Shown in pieces: positions 1-6,297 of a DNA stretch of 6,851 nucleotides. The notes under the pieces were generated by a model. It was not told the origin of the DNA. It did no database searches and was given only the letters and a program-made list of their open reading frames with translations. The position numbers were made by a program, and so were the translations under genes. Numbering within the stretch: position 1 is the first letter of the stretch; every line of letters starts with the position of its first letter. The stretch is taken from assembly GCA_012270135.1 (NCBI GenBank), contig JAAXIW010000176.1, positions 1 through 6,851 of the forward strand. The letters run 5' to 3'. This stretch comes from Brevundimonas sp. (GTDB lineage Bacteria; Pseudomonadota; Alphaproteobacteria; Caulobacterales; Caulobacteraceae).

Positions 1-55
1 CGATCGTGCCGATGTTGCAGTGCGGCTTGTTACGTTCGAACTTTTCCTTGGCCAT
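1..55 (-). CDS. tuf: Elongation factor Tu, N-terminal 18 codons (partial)
   Basis: EF-Tu is the GTPase that carries aminoacyl-tRNA to the ribosomal A site in the cytoplasm. Read from 55 leftwards, the minus strand gives MAKEKFERNKPHCNIGTI, the standard EF-Tu N-terminus leading to the first GTP-binding loop, which lies outside the window. The ATG at 55 is preceded by a clear AGGAG at 64-68 with an 8-nt spacer, which fixes the start. The gene lies 52 nt downstream of tRNA-Gly and is probably co-transcribed with tRNA-Tyr and tRNA-Gly, the arrangement known for tufB-type loci. Only the start is visible, so intactness and tuf copy number cannot be judged. Confidence 0.95.
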   Translation of the reverse strand, partial: MAKEKFERNKPHCNIGTI

Positions 56-107
56 GGCCAAAACTCCTGTGGCCCGGAAGGGGGCGATTGGGTCAGCAAT
101 AGAAATC

Positions 108-181
108 TGGAGCGGGTAGACGGAATCGAACCGACATATTCAGCTTGGAAGGCTGCTGTACTACCATTGTACTATACCCGC
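108..181 (-). tRNA. tRNA-Gly (anticodon UCC)
   Basis: Read on the minus strand from 181 to 108, the molecule has a perfect 7-bp acceptor stem (GCGGGTA/TACCCGC), a D-arm GTAC/GTAC, an anticodon loop CTTCCAA giving anticodon UCC, and a T-loop TTCGATT. The CCA end is encoded (tgg at 108-110). Two stem positions look unpaired in my folding: G-A at the top of the anticodon stem and U-U inside the T stem. I would expect these to be tolerated natural mismatches rather than signs of a pseudogene. It sits between tRNA-Tyr and tuf, as glyT does beside tufB in other proteobacteria. Confidence 0.96.
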
Positions 182-191
182 ACAGAGAATG

Positions 192-242
192 CGGTGTCCC
201 CACAATCGGTGAGCACCACACCCGGTTCCGGTCCGGACACCG
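192..242 (-). repeat. Inverted repeat in the spacer between the two tRNAs
   Basis: The 85-nt spacer between tRNA-Tyr and tRNA-Gly contains a perfect 8-bp inverted repeat, cggtgtcc at 192-199 and ggacaccg at 235-242, with a 35-nt loop. A competing smaller hairpin pairs ccggt at 228-232 with accgg at 239-243. In the polycistronic tRNA precursor these could hold the spacer in a fold that exposes the processing sites. There is no run of U after either stem, so I do not call it a terminator. The role is inferred; only the pairing is seen. Confidence 0.4.
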
Positions 243-266
243 GCCTTTTGCGATCGCGAACGTGCG

Positions 267-350
267 TGGTGGGGGAAGCAGGACTCGAACCTGCGAAGCT
301 TACGCAGCGGATTTACAGTCCGCCCCCTTTGCCGCTCGGGACATTCCCCC
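267..350 (-). tRNA. tRNA-Tyr (anticodon GUA)
   Basis: Read on the minus strand from 350 to 267, this is an 84-nt class II tRNA. The acceptor stem is GGGGGAA/TTCCCCC, the D-loop is of the GAGCGGCAAA type, and the anticodon stem GCGGA/TCCGC closes the loop CTGTAAA, giving anticodon GUA. A long variable arm follows, then a T-arm GCAGG/CCTGC around TTCGAGT. The discriminator A and the CCA end are encoded (tggt at 267-270). It is the promoter-proximal member of the tRNA-Tyr, tRNA-Gly, tuf unit. The T-arm contains a GACTC, which is a normal tRNA sequence and not evidence for a regulatory methylation site. Confidence 0.97.
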
Positions 351-493
351 GCGCGCGATGTGAAGACCGATCCGGAACGCCCGAAAGCGGCCTGAAAGAC
401 CACTCCCGAACAAAAGCCTTCGAAGTCCGGCAAACCCTGGTTTAGAGGAAGCGCCTGACCCGGAAAGCCTCTGGGCCCCAAATCGGAGGGCGT

Positions 494-522
494 CTTATAG
501 TGTCGTCGACCAGAGAACGCAA
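494..522 (-). promoter_or_regulatory. Putative sigma-70-type promoter of the tRNA-Tyr/tRNA-Gly/tuf operon
   Basis: On the minus strand there is TTGCGT (517-522), a 17-nt spacer (500-516) and TATAAG (494-499), close to the consensus in both boxes with ideal spacing. The bases just downstream, GACGCCC, form a GC-rich discriminator of the kind seen at stringently controlled stable-RNA promoters. Transcription would start near 487 and leave a leader of about 137 nt before tRNA-Tyr. The -35 box lies inside the first codons of rlmB, and the start region overlaps the rlmB ribosome binding site (485-490). Assignment rests on sequence match only. Confidence 0.55.
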
Positions 523-1378
523 CGACCGGAAAACGGGGAAAAAGCCGGGCTTCCGGGGTCGCCCGGACGGCCCGAAATCCGGAGGCCGGGCGCCCAATCC
601 GCCGGTGCGCGGCGGAGCCGATTCTCCGGCCCGCGAGCGGAAACCCAGGGTCGACGCCGACCACTGGCTGTGGGGCCGCCACCCGGTGCTGGCGGCCCTG
701 GCCAATCCGGCCCGCAAGGGCATGGGCCGGCTGCTGGCCACGCAGGACCGCGCCGCCGAGATCGAGCGCGACCGCCTCGCCCCCAACGGCCACAGGGTCG
801 AGATCGTCGACGGCGCGGCCCTCGCCCGCATGCTGCCGGCCGGCGCCGTGCACCAGGGCCTGGCCTTCAAGGTCGCCCCGCTGGAGGGCGTGGCGCTCGA
901 CGACCTCGCCGGGCCGGCCGCCGGCGTCATCGTCATGCTGGACCAGCTGACCGACCCCCAGAACGTCGGCGCCGTCTTCCGCTCGGCCCTCGCCTTCGGC
1001 GCCAGGGGAATCGTGGTGCAGGACAGGCACTCGCCCGCCCTGGCCGGGGCGCTGGCCAAGGCCGCGGCCGGGGCGACCGAACGGTTGCCGTGCGCCCGGG
1101 TCACCAACCTCAGCCGGGCGCTGGAGCGGCTGGCCGACCTGGGCTGGCGCGCCGTCGGCCTGGACGGGGCCGCGGAGCAGACGCTGGAACAGGCGCTGGA
1201 CGACCGGCCCACCGTGCTGGTCATGGGCTCGGAGGGCGACGGCGTGCGCCGGCTGGTCGCCGAGCACTGCGACGTCATGGCGAAGATTCCCATGCCCGGC
1301 GGATTCGAAAGCCTGAACGTGTCCAACGCCGCCGCGATCGCCCTCTACGAAGCCACGCGCGCGCGGACGCGGGATTGA
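500..1378 (+). CDS. rlmB: 23S rRNA (guanosine(2251)-2'-O)-methyltransferase RlmB
   Basis: This SpoU/TrmH-family (SPOUT) enzyme transfers a methyl group from S-adenosylmethionine to the 2'-O of G2251 in the peptidyl-transferase P loop of 23S rRNA. Of 292 residues, about the first 50 are a basic, Gly/Pro/Arg-rich, probably disordered extension. A substrate-binding domain follows (WLWGRHPVLAAL near 56-67, VHQGLAF near 117-123). The catalytic knot shows all three SpoU motifs: DPQNVGAVFR at 152-161 with N155 and R161, MGSEGDGV at 242-249 with E245, and IPMPGGFESLNVSNAA at 263-278 with S271 and N273. The start is GTG at 500, preceded by ggaggg at 485-490 with a 9-nt gap. It is divergent from tRNA-Tyr and followed after 50 nt by the YjbE-family gene. 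TrmH-family paralogues with other targets exist, but the motif set and HQG segment favour RlmB. Confidence 0.9.
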   Translation: MSSTRERNDRKTGKKPGFRGRPDGPKSGGRAPNPPVRGGADSPARERKPRVDADHWLWGRHPVLAALANPARKGMGRLLATQDRAAEIERDRLAPNGHRVEIVDGAALARMLPAGAVHQGLAFKVAPLEGVALDDLAGPAAGVIVMLDQLTDPQNVGAVFRSALAFGARGIVVQDRHSPALAGALAKAAAGATERLPCARVTNLSRALERLADLGWRAVGLDGAAEQTLEQALDDRPTVLVMGSEGDGVRRLVAEHCDVMAKIPMPGGFESLNVSNAAAIALYEATRARTRD

Positions 1379-1428
1379 TCGGCGCATCCGGCTTGCCCAA
1401 ACCCTCTCCCCTGCCCTAGAGCGCGCGC

Positions 1429-2274
1429 ATGGAATTCCTCAGCTCCCCCGAATTCGCCTCGCAGCTGGCCGCCCTCGGCCAGGTGCTGATGATCGACCTG
1501 GTGCTGGCCGGCGACAACGCCGTCGCCGTCGGCCTGGCCGCCGCCGCCCTGGCGCCGGAGCTGCGCCGCAAGGCCATCCTCATCGGCCTCGCCGCCGCGG
1601 TGGTGATGCGCATCGGCTTCGCCCTGATCACCGTGCAGTTGCTGGCCATCGTCGGCCTGCTGCTGGCCGGCGGCCTGCTGCTGCTCTGGGTGTGCTGGAA
1701 GATGTGGCGCGAGCTGCGCGAGCAGGCCACCCACGACCAGGCCGAGGCCGAGCACGAACTCGAGCTGGCCATGCAGATCGAGCACGGCAAGGGTCCGTCG
1801 CCCGAGGAACTGGGCCTCAAGCGCAAGAGCTTCGGCGCCGCCCTGCTGCAGATCATGATCGCCGACATCACCATGTCGCTCGACAATGTGCTGGCCGTGG
1901 CCGGCGCCGCCCACGAGCATCCGTGGATCATGGTCTTCGGCCTGGTCCTGTCGATCGCCCTGATGGGCGTCGCGGCCACCTTCATCGCCCGCATCCTGAC
2001 CAAACACCGCTGGATCGGCTACGTCGGCCTCGTCATCGTGCTCTGGGTCGCCCTGCACATGATCTGGGACGGGGCCCGCTCGGTGATCGTGCGCACCGAC
2101 CGGATGGAGGAATTCAACGCCGCCGCCCCCGCCTTCCTCGACATCGGCGAGGAGGAGGCCGAGCACCACCTGCGCGGCACGCGGGGCGAGGAGGAGACCG
2201 CCGCCCCGGCCCACGGCGCGCCGGCGGAACCGCCGCCCGTGACGGTGACGCCGCCTCCCGCCGAGAAAGGCTAG
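1429..2274 (+). CDS. YjbE/TerC-family integral membrane protein, probable metal (Mn) exporter
   Basis: This 281-residue inner-membrane protein belongs to the TerC superfamily, YjbE branch; relatives export manganese or support metalation of secreted proteins. Two internally related halves each carry the family's acidic signature: DLVLAGDNAVAVG (D23, D29, N30) and ADITMSLDNVLAV (D146, D152, N153), expected to form the metal site inside the membrane. About six membrane segments are visible (near 13-38, 48-67, 70-90, 136-160, 165-189, 195-216). A charged loop at 91-133 separates the halves. The tail from about 223 is acidic, then Ala/Pro-rich and unlikely to be structured. The ATG at 1429 gives the usual family N-terminus (MEFL-SPEF), although the ribosome binding site is poor. 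It starts 50 nt after rlmB and may be read through from it. No yybP-ykoY-like leader fits in that gap. The exact substrate is inferred from family. Confidence 0.85.
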   Translation: MEFLSSPEFASQLAALGQVLMIDLVLAGDNAVAVGLAAAALAPELRRKAILIGLAAAVVMRIGFALITVQLLAIVGLLLAGGLLLLWVCWKMWRELREQATHDQAEAEHELELAMQIEHGKGPSPEELGLKRKSFGAALLQIMIADITMSLDNVLAVAGAAHEHPWIMVFGLVLSIALMGVAATFIARILTKHRWIGYVGLVIVLWVALHMIWDGARSVIVRTDRMEEFNAAAPAFLDIGEEEAEHHLRGTRGEEETAAPAHGAPAEPPPVTVTPPPAEKG

Positions 2275-2303
2275 ACCCGGGGGCTAGACCCGGGGGCTAG
2301 ACC
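2271..2303. repeat. 13-bp tandem repeat (2.5 copies) holding the stop codons of both convergent genes
   Basis: The unit ctagacccggggg occurs at 2271-2283 and 2284-2296, with a partial third copy from 2297 that matches for 7 nt (ctagacc). Because ctag is its own reverse complement, each copy supplies TAG on both strands. The first copy ends the YjbE-family gene (TAG at 2272-2274) and the third ends the DUF1801 gene (minus-strand TAG at 2299-2297). The two cccggg cores (2276-2281 and 2289-2294) can pair as a 6-bp stem with a 7-nt loop on either strand. This might act as a weak bidirectional terminator, but there is no U tract. Confidence 0.85.
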
Positions 2304-2683
2304 GCGGTCGCCTCGACCCAGCGGGCGGTCAGGGCGGCGAGCCCCGGCGCCTTGACCTCGAGATCGGCCTGACTGTCGACCGTCGCGACGCCCCGGTCGG
2401 CCGCCAGCCAGCGCACCAGACCGGTCCCGTCGTCAAAGGCGAAGCCGGGCCTCGGCGCCGGCCGGGCGCCCCGGTGAAAGATCAGCTGGATCTGGTCCCG
2501 CTTGCGCAGGTTCATCGTCACCCGGTCGTCGCCGCCGTGGACGAAGCTGGGGGCGTTCCACTTCACCTGTTCGGACAGGCCCGGGACGGCCTCCAGAAAC
2601 AGGGTCCGCAGGGCCTCGATCTGGGGCTTCATCGGATGGTCGAGCGCGGCCATGAAGCCATCGACCTCCGCCGACCGGCTCAT
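2297..2683 (-). CDS. DUF1801 domain protein (YdhG-like), function unknown
   Basis: This small cytoplasmic protein of 128 residues is nearly all one DUF1801 domain. Recognisable family features are the N-terminal helix that includes HPMKPQIEALRTLFLEA (15-31), the segment SEQVKWNAPSF (37-47, with W42 and P45), and the strand segments MNLRKRDQIQLIFHRGA further on. The family is poorly characterised; Bacillus YdhG, a relative, has been described as frataxin-like and iron-binding, but I see no basis for claiming that activity here. The ATG at 2683 overlaps the metG stop in an ATGA arrangement (4-nt overlap), so translation is probably coupled and both genes likely share the metG promoter. The stop lies in the 13-bp tandem repeat. 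Confidence 0.85.
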   Translation of the reverse strand: MSRSAEVDGFMAALDHPMKPQIEALRTLFLEAVPGLSEQVKWNAPSFVHGGDDRVTMNLRKRDQIQLIFHRGARPAPRPGFAFDDGTGLVRWLAADRGVATVDSQADLEVKAPGLAALTARWVEATAV

Positions 2684-4398
2684 CCCGCAGCGCCCGCCTC
2701 GGCCCCGCCGAAGCGCGCCGACCACTCCGCCACCTGGGCGTCCTCGATCTTGGTGAACAGCACGCCCTGCGCCGCCACCGTCCGGCCGCGCGGCAGTTGA
2801 GCCAGCAGCGCCTCGCCCGCCTCCGGCCACGACAGGTCCGTCGCCCCCACCGACGTCGCGATCTTCTCGGCCGAGAACGGCATCACCGGCGCCGCCAGCC
2901 GGGCGAACAGGGCCACCAGGTTCAGTCCGGTGCGCACCCCGACGGCCGCCCGGTCGACATCGGTCTTGAAGGCGGTCCACGGCGCCGCCTCCTGCAGATA
3001 TTCGTTGCCCAGCACCCAGACGGCGCGCAGGGCCTGGCAGGCCTTGCGGAACTCCATGGCCTCGAAGGCGGCGGTCGCCTCGGCGATGCCGGCGGCCACG
3101 TCGGCCTCCAGCTTCGCCTCCAGCGGCCCCGGCTCGCCGGCGTCCGGCACGACGCCGTCGAACTTGCTCTCGGCGAATTTGACGATGCGGTTGACGAAAT
3201 TGCCCAGGACGTCGGCCAGGTCCTTGTTGGTCGAGGCCTGGAAATCCTCCCAGGTGAAGGCCGAGTCCGAATGCTCCGGGCCATAGGCGGTCAGGCGCCA
3301 GCGCCAGTAGTCGGCGGGCAGCAGCTCCAGCGCCTGGTCCATGAACACGCCGCGCTTCTGGCTGGTCGAGAATTTTCCGCCGTACCAGTTCAGCCAGTTG
3401 AAGGCCTTCAGCGTATCGACCGTCTTCCACGGCTCGCCCGAGCCCAGAATGGTCGCCGGGAAGCTGACGGTGTGGAAGGCGACATTGTCCTTGCCCATGA
3501 ACTGGACATAGCGGACGTCGTCGGCGCCCTCGTCGGTGCGCCACCAGTCGCGCCAGCTCCGACCCGTCGCCTCGGCCCACTCCTCGGTGGCGCCGATGTA
3601 TTCGATCGGAGCGTCGAACCAGACATAGAAGACCTTGCCCTCCATGCCCGGACGCGGCCCGCCGTCCGGCCCCACCACCGGCACGCCCCACTTCAGGTCG
3701 CGGGTCACGCCCCGGTCGATCAGCCCCTCGTCGAGATGTTTGTAGGCGATCGATTTCGCCAGCGTCTGCCAGTCGCTCCTGGACCCGATCCAGTCGCGGA
3801 TGCGCGGCTCCAGCTTGGTCTGCAGCAGATAGAGATGCCGCGTGTCGCGCACCTCGAGGTTCTTCGATCCCGACACTGCGGAATACGGGTCGATCAGGTC
3901 GGTCGGGTCCAGCAGCCGCCCGCAGTTGTCGCACTGGTCGCCGCGCGCGCCGACATGGGCGCAGTGCGGGCAGGTGCCCTCGACATAGCGGTCGGGCAGG
4001 AAGCGGGCGTCGTCGACGGAATAGATCATCCGGTCGACGCGCTCCTCGATCAGACCGTTCTTCTCCAGCACCTCGGCGAAATGCTGGGTCAGCCGGTGAT
4101 TGGGCGCGTTCGACGAGCGGCCGAACCAGTCATAGCTCAGGCCGAAGGCCTCGCCGGCCGCCTTCTGGATCTCGTGCTGCTCGTCGCAATAGGTGCGGAC
4201 GTCCTGACCGGCGGCGGCGGCGGCCAGCTCGGCCGGGGTGCCGTGCTCGTCGGTGGCGCAGATATAGAGCACGTCATGACCCTGGGCCCGCTTGAACCGG
4301 GCATAGACATCGGCCGGCAACATCGACCCGGCCAGATTGCCGAGATGCTTGACGCCGTTGATGTACGGCAGGGCCGAGGTGATGAGGATGCGGGCCAT
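2680..4398 (-). CDS. metG: Methionyl-tRNA synthetase
   Basis: This class I synthetase charges tRNA-Met and initiator tRNA with methionine in the cytoplasm. Of 572 residues, the Rossmann domain opens with ITSALPYINGVKHLGN, where HLGN (18-21) is the HIGH motif. A zinc-binding insert has two CxxC knuckles (C143/C146 and C156/C159). VWFDAPIEYI (259-268) lies in the methionine pocket region. The KMSKS loop is the variant KFSTS (342-346), followed by the all-helical anticodon-binding domain from about 380. The protein stops shortly after this domain, so the EMAP-like tRNA-binding extension of some MetRS is absent. The ATG at 4398 is chosen because it gives the family N-terminus MARILITSALPY; an in-frame ATG at 4452 falls in the predicted -35 box. 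The Shine-Dalgarno is weak (GGA). It overlaps the DUF1801 gene by 4 nt downstream and is divergent from the VOC gene. Confidence 0.96.
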   Translation of the reverse strand: MARILITSALPYINGVKHLGNLAGSMLPADVYARFKRAQGHDVLYICATDEHGTPAELAAAAAGQDVRTYCDEQHEIQKAAGEAFGLSYDWFGRSSNAPNHRLTQHFAEVLEKNGLIEERVDRMIYSVDDARFLPDRYVEGTCPHCAHVGARGDQCDNCGRLLDPTDLIDPYSAVSGSKNLEVRDTRHLYLLQTKLEPRIRDWIGSRSDWQTLAKSIAYKHLDEGLIDRGVTRDLKWGVPVVGPDGGPRPGMEGKVFYVWFDAPIEYIGATEEWAEATGRSWRDWWRTDEGADDVRYVQFMGKDNVAFHTVSFPATILGSGEPWKTVDTLKAFNWLNWYGGKFSTSQKRGVFMDQALELLPADYWRWRLTAYGPEHSDSAFTWEDFQASTNKDLADVLGNFVNRIVKFAESKFDGVVPDAGEPGPLEAKLEADVAAGIAEATAAFEAMEFRKACQALRAVWVLGNEYLQEAAPWTAFKTDVDRAAVGVRTGLNLVALFARLAAPVMPFSAEKIATSVGATDLSWPEAGEALLAQLPRGRTVAAQGVLFTKIEDAQVAEWSARFGGAEAGAAG

Positions 4399-4428
4399 GG
4401 GAGTCCGGTCAGGCTTGGGGAGGCGACG

Positions 4429-4457
4429 GATATAGAGGGCGCGACCGCACACGTCAC
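4429..4457 (-). promoter_or_regulatory. Putative metG promoter
   Basis: On the minus strand there is GTGACG (4452-4457), a 17-nt spacer (4435-4451) and TATATC (4429-4434). Transcription would start near 4422, leaving about 24 nt before the metG ATG at 4398, too short for a T-box or other large riboregulator. This supports 4398 over the upstream in-frame ATG at 4452. A GAGTC (GANTC, the CcrM target in Caulobacterales) lies at 4401-4405 between start site and ATG. The assignment is by sequence match only. Confidence 0.5.
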
Positions 4458-4499
4458 CTCAGCCTTCGCCGCGGGCCCGTCCTGGGGTACGCTTCGGCG

Positions 4500-4874
4500 A
4501 TGACAATCATCCCGAACGTCAGATGCGGCGATATGGACCGATCCATCGCCTTCTACACCGGCGTGTTGGATTTCCAGCTTGAAGAGCGCTGGCCTGAGGT
4601 CGGCAACCCGGCCTTTGCCAGGCTGCGCCGCGAATCCGACTACCTCTACCTTTCCACACACGGCGGCGACGGCGTGTTCGGCCAGGCCGTCGCCGTGATC
4701 GTGCCGCGCGTCGATCCCCTGTTCGACGTCTTTCGCGCGCGCGGCCTCGACCCATCGCACAAGCCGCAATCACCGGTGCACCAGGGGCCGGTCGATCAGA
4801 CCTGGGGCACGCGGGAGTTCTATGTGGATGATCCGGACGGCAACACCCTGCGTTTCACCCAGCTTCTGGAGTGA
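4500..4874 (+). CDS. VOC superfamily protein (glyoxalase/bleomycin-resistance type)
   Basis: This 124-residue cytoplasmic protein has one vicinal-oxygen-chelate domain built from two beta-alpha-beta-beta-beta halves. The first half has the usual MDRSIAFYTGVLDF (12-25); the second ends with WGTREFYVDDPDGNTLRF (102-119), containing the family's E106 and D111-P112-D113-G114-N115. The first-strand histidine that binds metal in glyoxalase I is not present, so the pattern resembles the bleomycin-binding or uncharacterised branch more than a metalloenzyme. Members bind drugs as dimers or catalyse varied reactions; the substrate here cannot be read from sequence. The ATG at 4500 gives a normal family start, with a poor ribosome binding site. 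It is divergent from metG (101 nt between starts) and ends 3 nt from the convergent MATE gene. Confidence 0.85.
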   Translation: MTIIPNVRCGDMDRSIAFYTGVLDFQLEERWPEVGNPAFARLRRESDYLYLSTHGGDGVFGQAVAVIVPRVDPLFDVFRARGLDPSHKPQSPVHQGPVDQTWGTREFYVDDPDGNTLRFTQLLE

Positions 4875-4877
4875 GCG

Positions 4878-6233
4878 TCAGGCCGGAAGGCCCTGCGACT
4901 GAAGCCGCCGCGCCACCCTGACGAACCGCCCGGTGAGCAGCGTCGCCGACACCAGGCTGGCGATGATCACGGCCCAGACCAGGCCGTTGACCCCGATCCC
5001 GTGCGCCAGCACCCAGCCCAGCGGCATCATGATCAGGCTGTAGGCCGCGAAATGCATGATCGTCGGCCACCAGACGTCGCCGGCGGCGCGGTTGGCCGAG
5101 GCCGAGACCACCTGGATGCCGTCGGCCACGAAGAACAGGGTGGCCAGCACCAGGGCCGGGACCACCACCGCCAGCAGGGCCGGGTCGCGGTTGTAGGCGC
5201 TGGCCCCCCACGCCGCCATCGGCAACAGGGCCAGCCCAACCGTCAGGGACAGGACGAGGACCACGCACAGACCGCCCAGCCCCGCCAGCAACACGCCCCG
5301 GCCGTCCCGGGCGCCATAGGCCCGGCCGACCAGCACCGCCGTCGCCGACGACAGCCCCATCGGGACCATGAAGACGATGGCCGAGACATTGATCACGATG
5401 CTCCAGGCCGCCGTCTCGACCGCCCCCAGCTGGCCGGCGATGAAGGTCATGGCCCCGAAGGCGGCGACCTCGATGAAATAGGAACTGCCCGCGCCGTAGC
5501 CGACCTTGCGCTGCTCGCGTTCGGCCGGCGGATCGCGGCGGGGCCGGCTGAACACGCCCAGCGCCCGCGCCTCCGGCATGCGCACGATGTAGACGATCAG
5601 GAACACCGCCAGCGAGGTCCGCGCGAACAGGGTCGCCCAGGCCGCCGCCACAGCCCCGTCGAAGCCGAGCCCCAGCACGTCCGGCACCAGCAGCAGGTTC
5701 AGCGCCAGATTGACGCCATTGGCCACCCACATGGCCCACATCCCGGCCCGCGGCCGGTGCAGGGCCTCGAGAAACAGCTGCGCCGCCACGCTGACCAGAT
5801 AGCCGGGCATCGACAGGGCCAGCACGATCAGCACCGGCGAGGCCCCCGCCGCCAGCCCGTCCGCCAGCCCGAGGTGGCGCAGCGCCATCGGCCCCAGCAG
5901 GATCAGCCCGACCATGGCCGCCAGGCCCAGCTGCAGCGAATAGGTCACGCCCCGCCGCAGCACCGCCCCGGCCTCGTGCCGCCGTCCTTCGCCGAGGAAG
6001 CGGGCGGTCATCACCTGCACCCCCATCAGCAGGCCGACGGCCGTGGTGACCACGATCATGGTCGGGGTCATGGCCAGCGAGCTGTAGGCCAGCTCCAGCC
6101 CCGACCAGTTGCCGACCACGATGGCGTCGGTCAGCCCCATGGTCATGATGCCGATACGCGCCAGCACCACCGGCCACGCGAGGTGCAGCAGGTCTTTCAG
6201 CGTGGCGCGGGTCTGGAGGCTGGGCGCGAACAT
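4878..6233 (-). CDS. MATE family multidrug efflux transporter (NorM-like)
   Basis: This is a 451-residue inner-membrane antiporter expected to export cationic or polar drugs and metabolites against Na+ or H+. About twelve membrane segments are visible in two halves, split by a charged cytoplasmic loop near 219-245. Family marks are LAWPVVLARIGIMTMGLTD (18-36), GLLMGVQVMTARFLGEG (67-83), FLEALHRPRAGMW (154-166) with N172 and N179 further on, PMGLSSATAVLVGRAYGARD (291-310) and ADGIQVVSASANRAAGDVW (370-388). The ATG at 6233 is chosen because the protein then has normal family length. An in-frame ATG at 6317, adding 28 residues, lies in the palindromic element with a GGAGG touching it, too close to work as a ribosome binding site. 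The ATG at 6233 has no obvious ribosome binding site either, so the start is uncertain. The substrate is unknown. Confidence 0.9.
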   Translation of the reverse strand: MFAPSLQTRATLKDLLHLAWPVVLARIGIMTMGLTDAIVVGNWSGLELAYSSLAMTPTMIVVTTAVGLLMGVQVMTARFLGEGRRHEAGAVLRRGVTYSLQLGLAAMVGLILLGPMALRHLGLADGLAAGASPVLIVLALSMPGYLVSVAAQLFLEALHRPRAGMWAMWVANGVNLALNLLLVPDVLGLGFDGAVAAAWATLFARTSLAVFLIVYIVRMPEARALGVFSRPRRDPPAEREQRKVGYGAGSSYFIEVAAFGAMTFIAGQLGAVETAAWSIVINVSAIVFMVPMGLSSATAVLVGRAYGARDGRGVLLAGLGGLCVVLVLSLTVGLALLPMAAWGASAYNRDPALLAVVVPALVLATLFFVADGIQVVSASANRAAGDVWWPTIMHFAAYSLIMMPLGWVLAHGIGVNGLVWAVIIASLVSATLLTGRFVRVARRLQSQGLPA

Positions 6234-6267
6234 GGGAGGCGGGACAGGCCACGGGGACGCGGCGGGG

Positions 6268-6294
6268 TCAACAACGGATATTCCAGCCGCCCAT
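6268..6294 (-). other. Possible 8-codon leader ORF upstream of the MATE gene
   Basis: The best ribosome binding site in the MATE leader, AAGGAG at 6300-6305, lies 5 nt before an ATG at 6294 that opens MGGWNIRC and stops with TGA at 6270-6268. It is out of frame with the MATE gene and ends 34 nt before its chosen ATG. It could be a short leader peptide affecting MATE translation, or it could be chance. The AAGGAG partly overlaps the outermost arm of the palindromic element. No codon bias can be judged at this length. Confidence 0.25.
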
Positions 6295-6297
6295 AAG

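Noticed and set aside
20..445. 141-codon plus-strand open frame at the left edge
   Set aside because: It is antisense to tuf and both tRNA genes; its residues are tRNA complement read as protein.
161..1387. 408-codon minus-strand open frame across tRNA-Tyr and rlmB
   Set aside because: It runs through a tRNA and is antisense to rlmB, which has all SpoU motifs. The Arg/Gly/Ala-rich composition is typical of shadow frames in GC-rich DNA.
2276..2294. Strong rho-independent terminator between the convergent genes
   Set aside because: The cccggg stems are only 6 bp and no U tract follows on either strand.
4399..4452. Longer metG start at 4452
   Set aside because: The added 18 residues do not resemble MetRS, the ATG falls in the predicted -35 box, and the start at 4398 gives the family N-terminus exactly.
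2797..4503. 568-codon plus-strand open frame antisense to metG
   Set aside because: metG is unmistakable on the other strand. The antisense protein is low-complexity with no recognisable domain, a known effect of high third-position GC.
5001..6296. 431-codon plus-strand open frame antisense to the MATE gene
   Set aside because: It is rich in His, Gln, Arg and Gly with no domain; these are complementary readings of membrane-segment codons of the real transporter.
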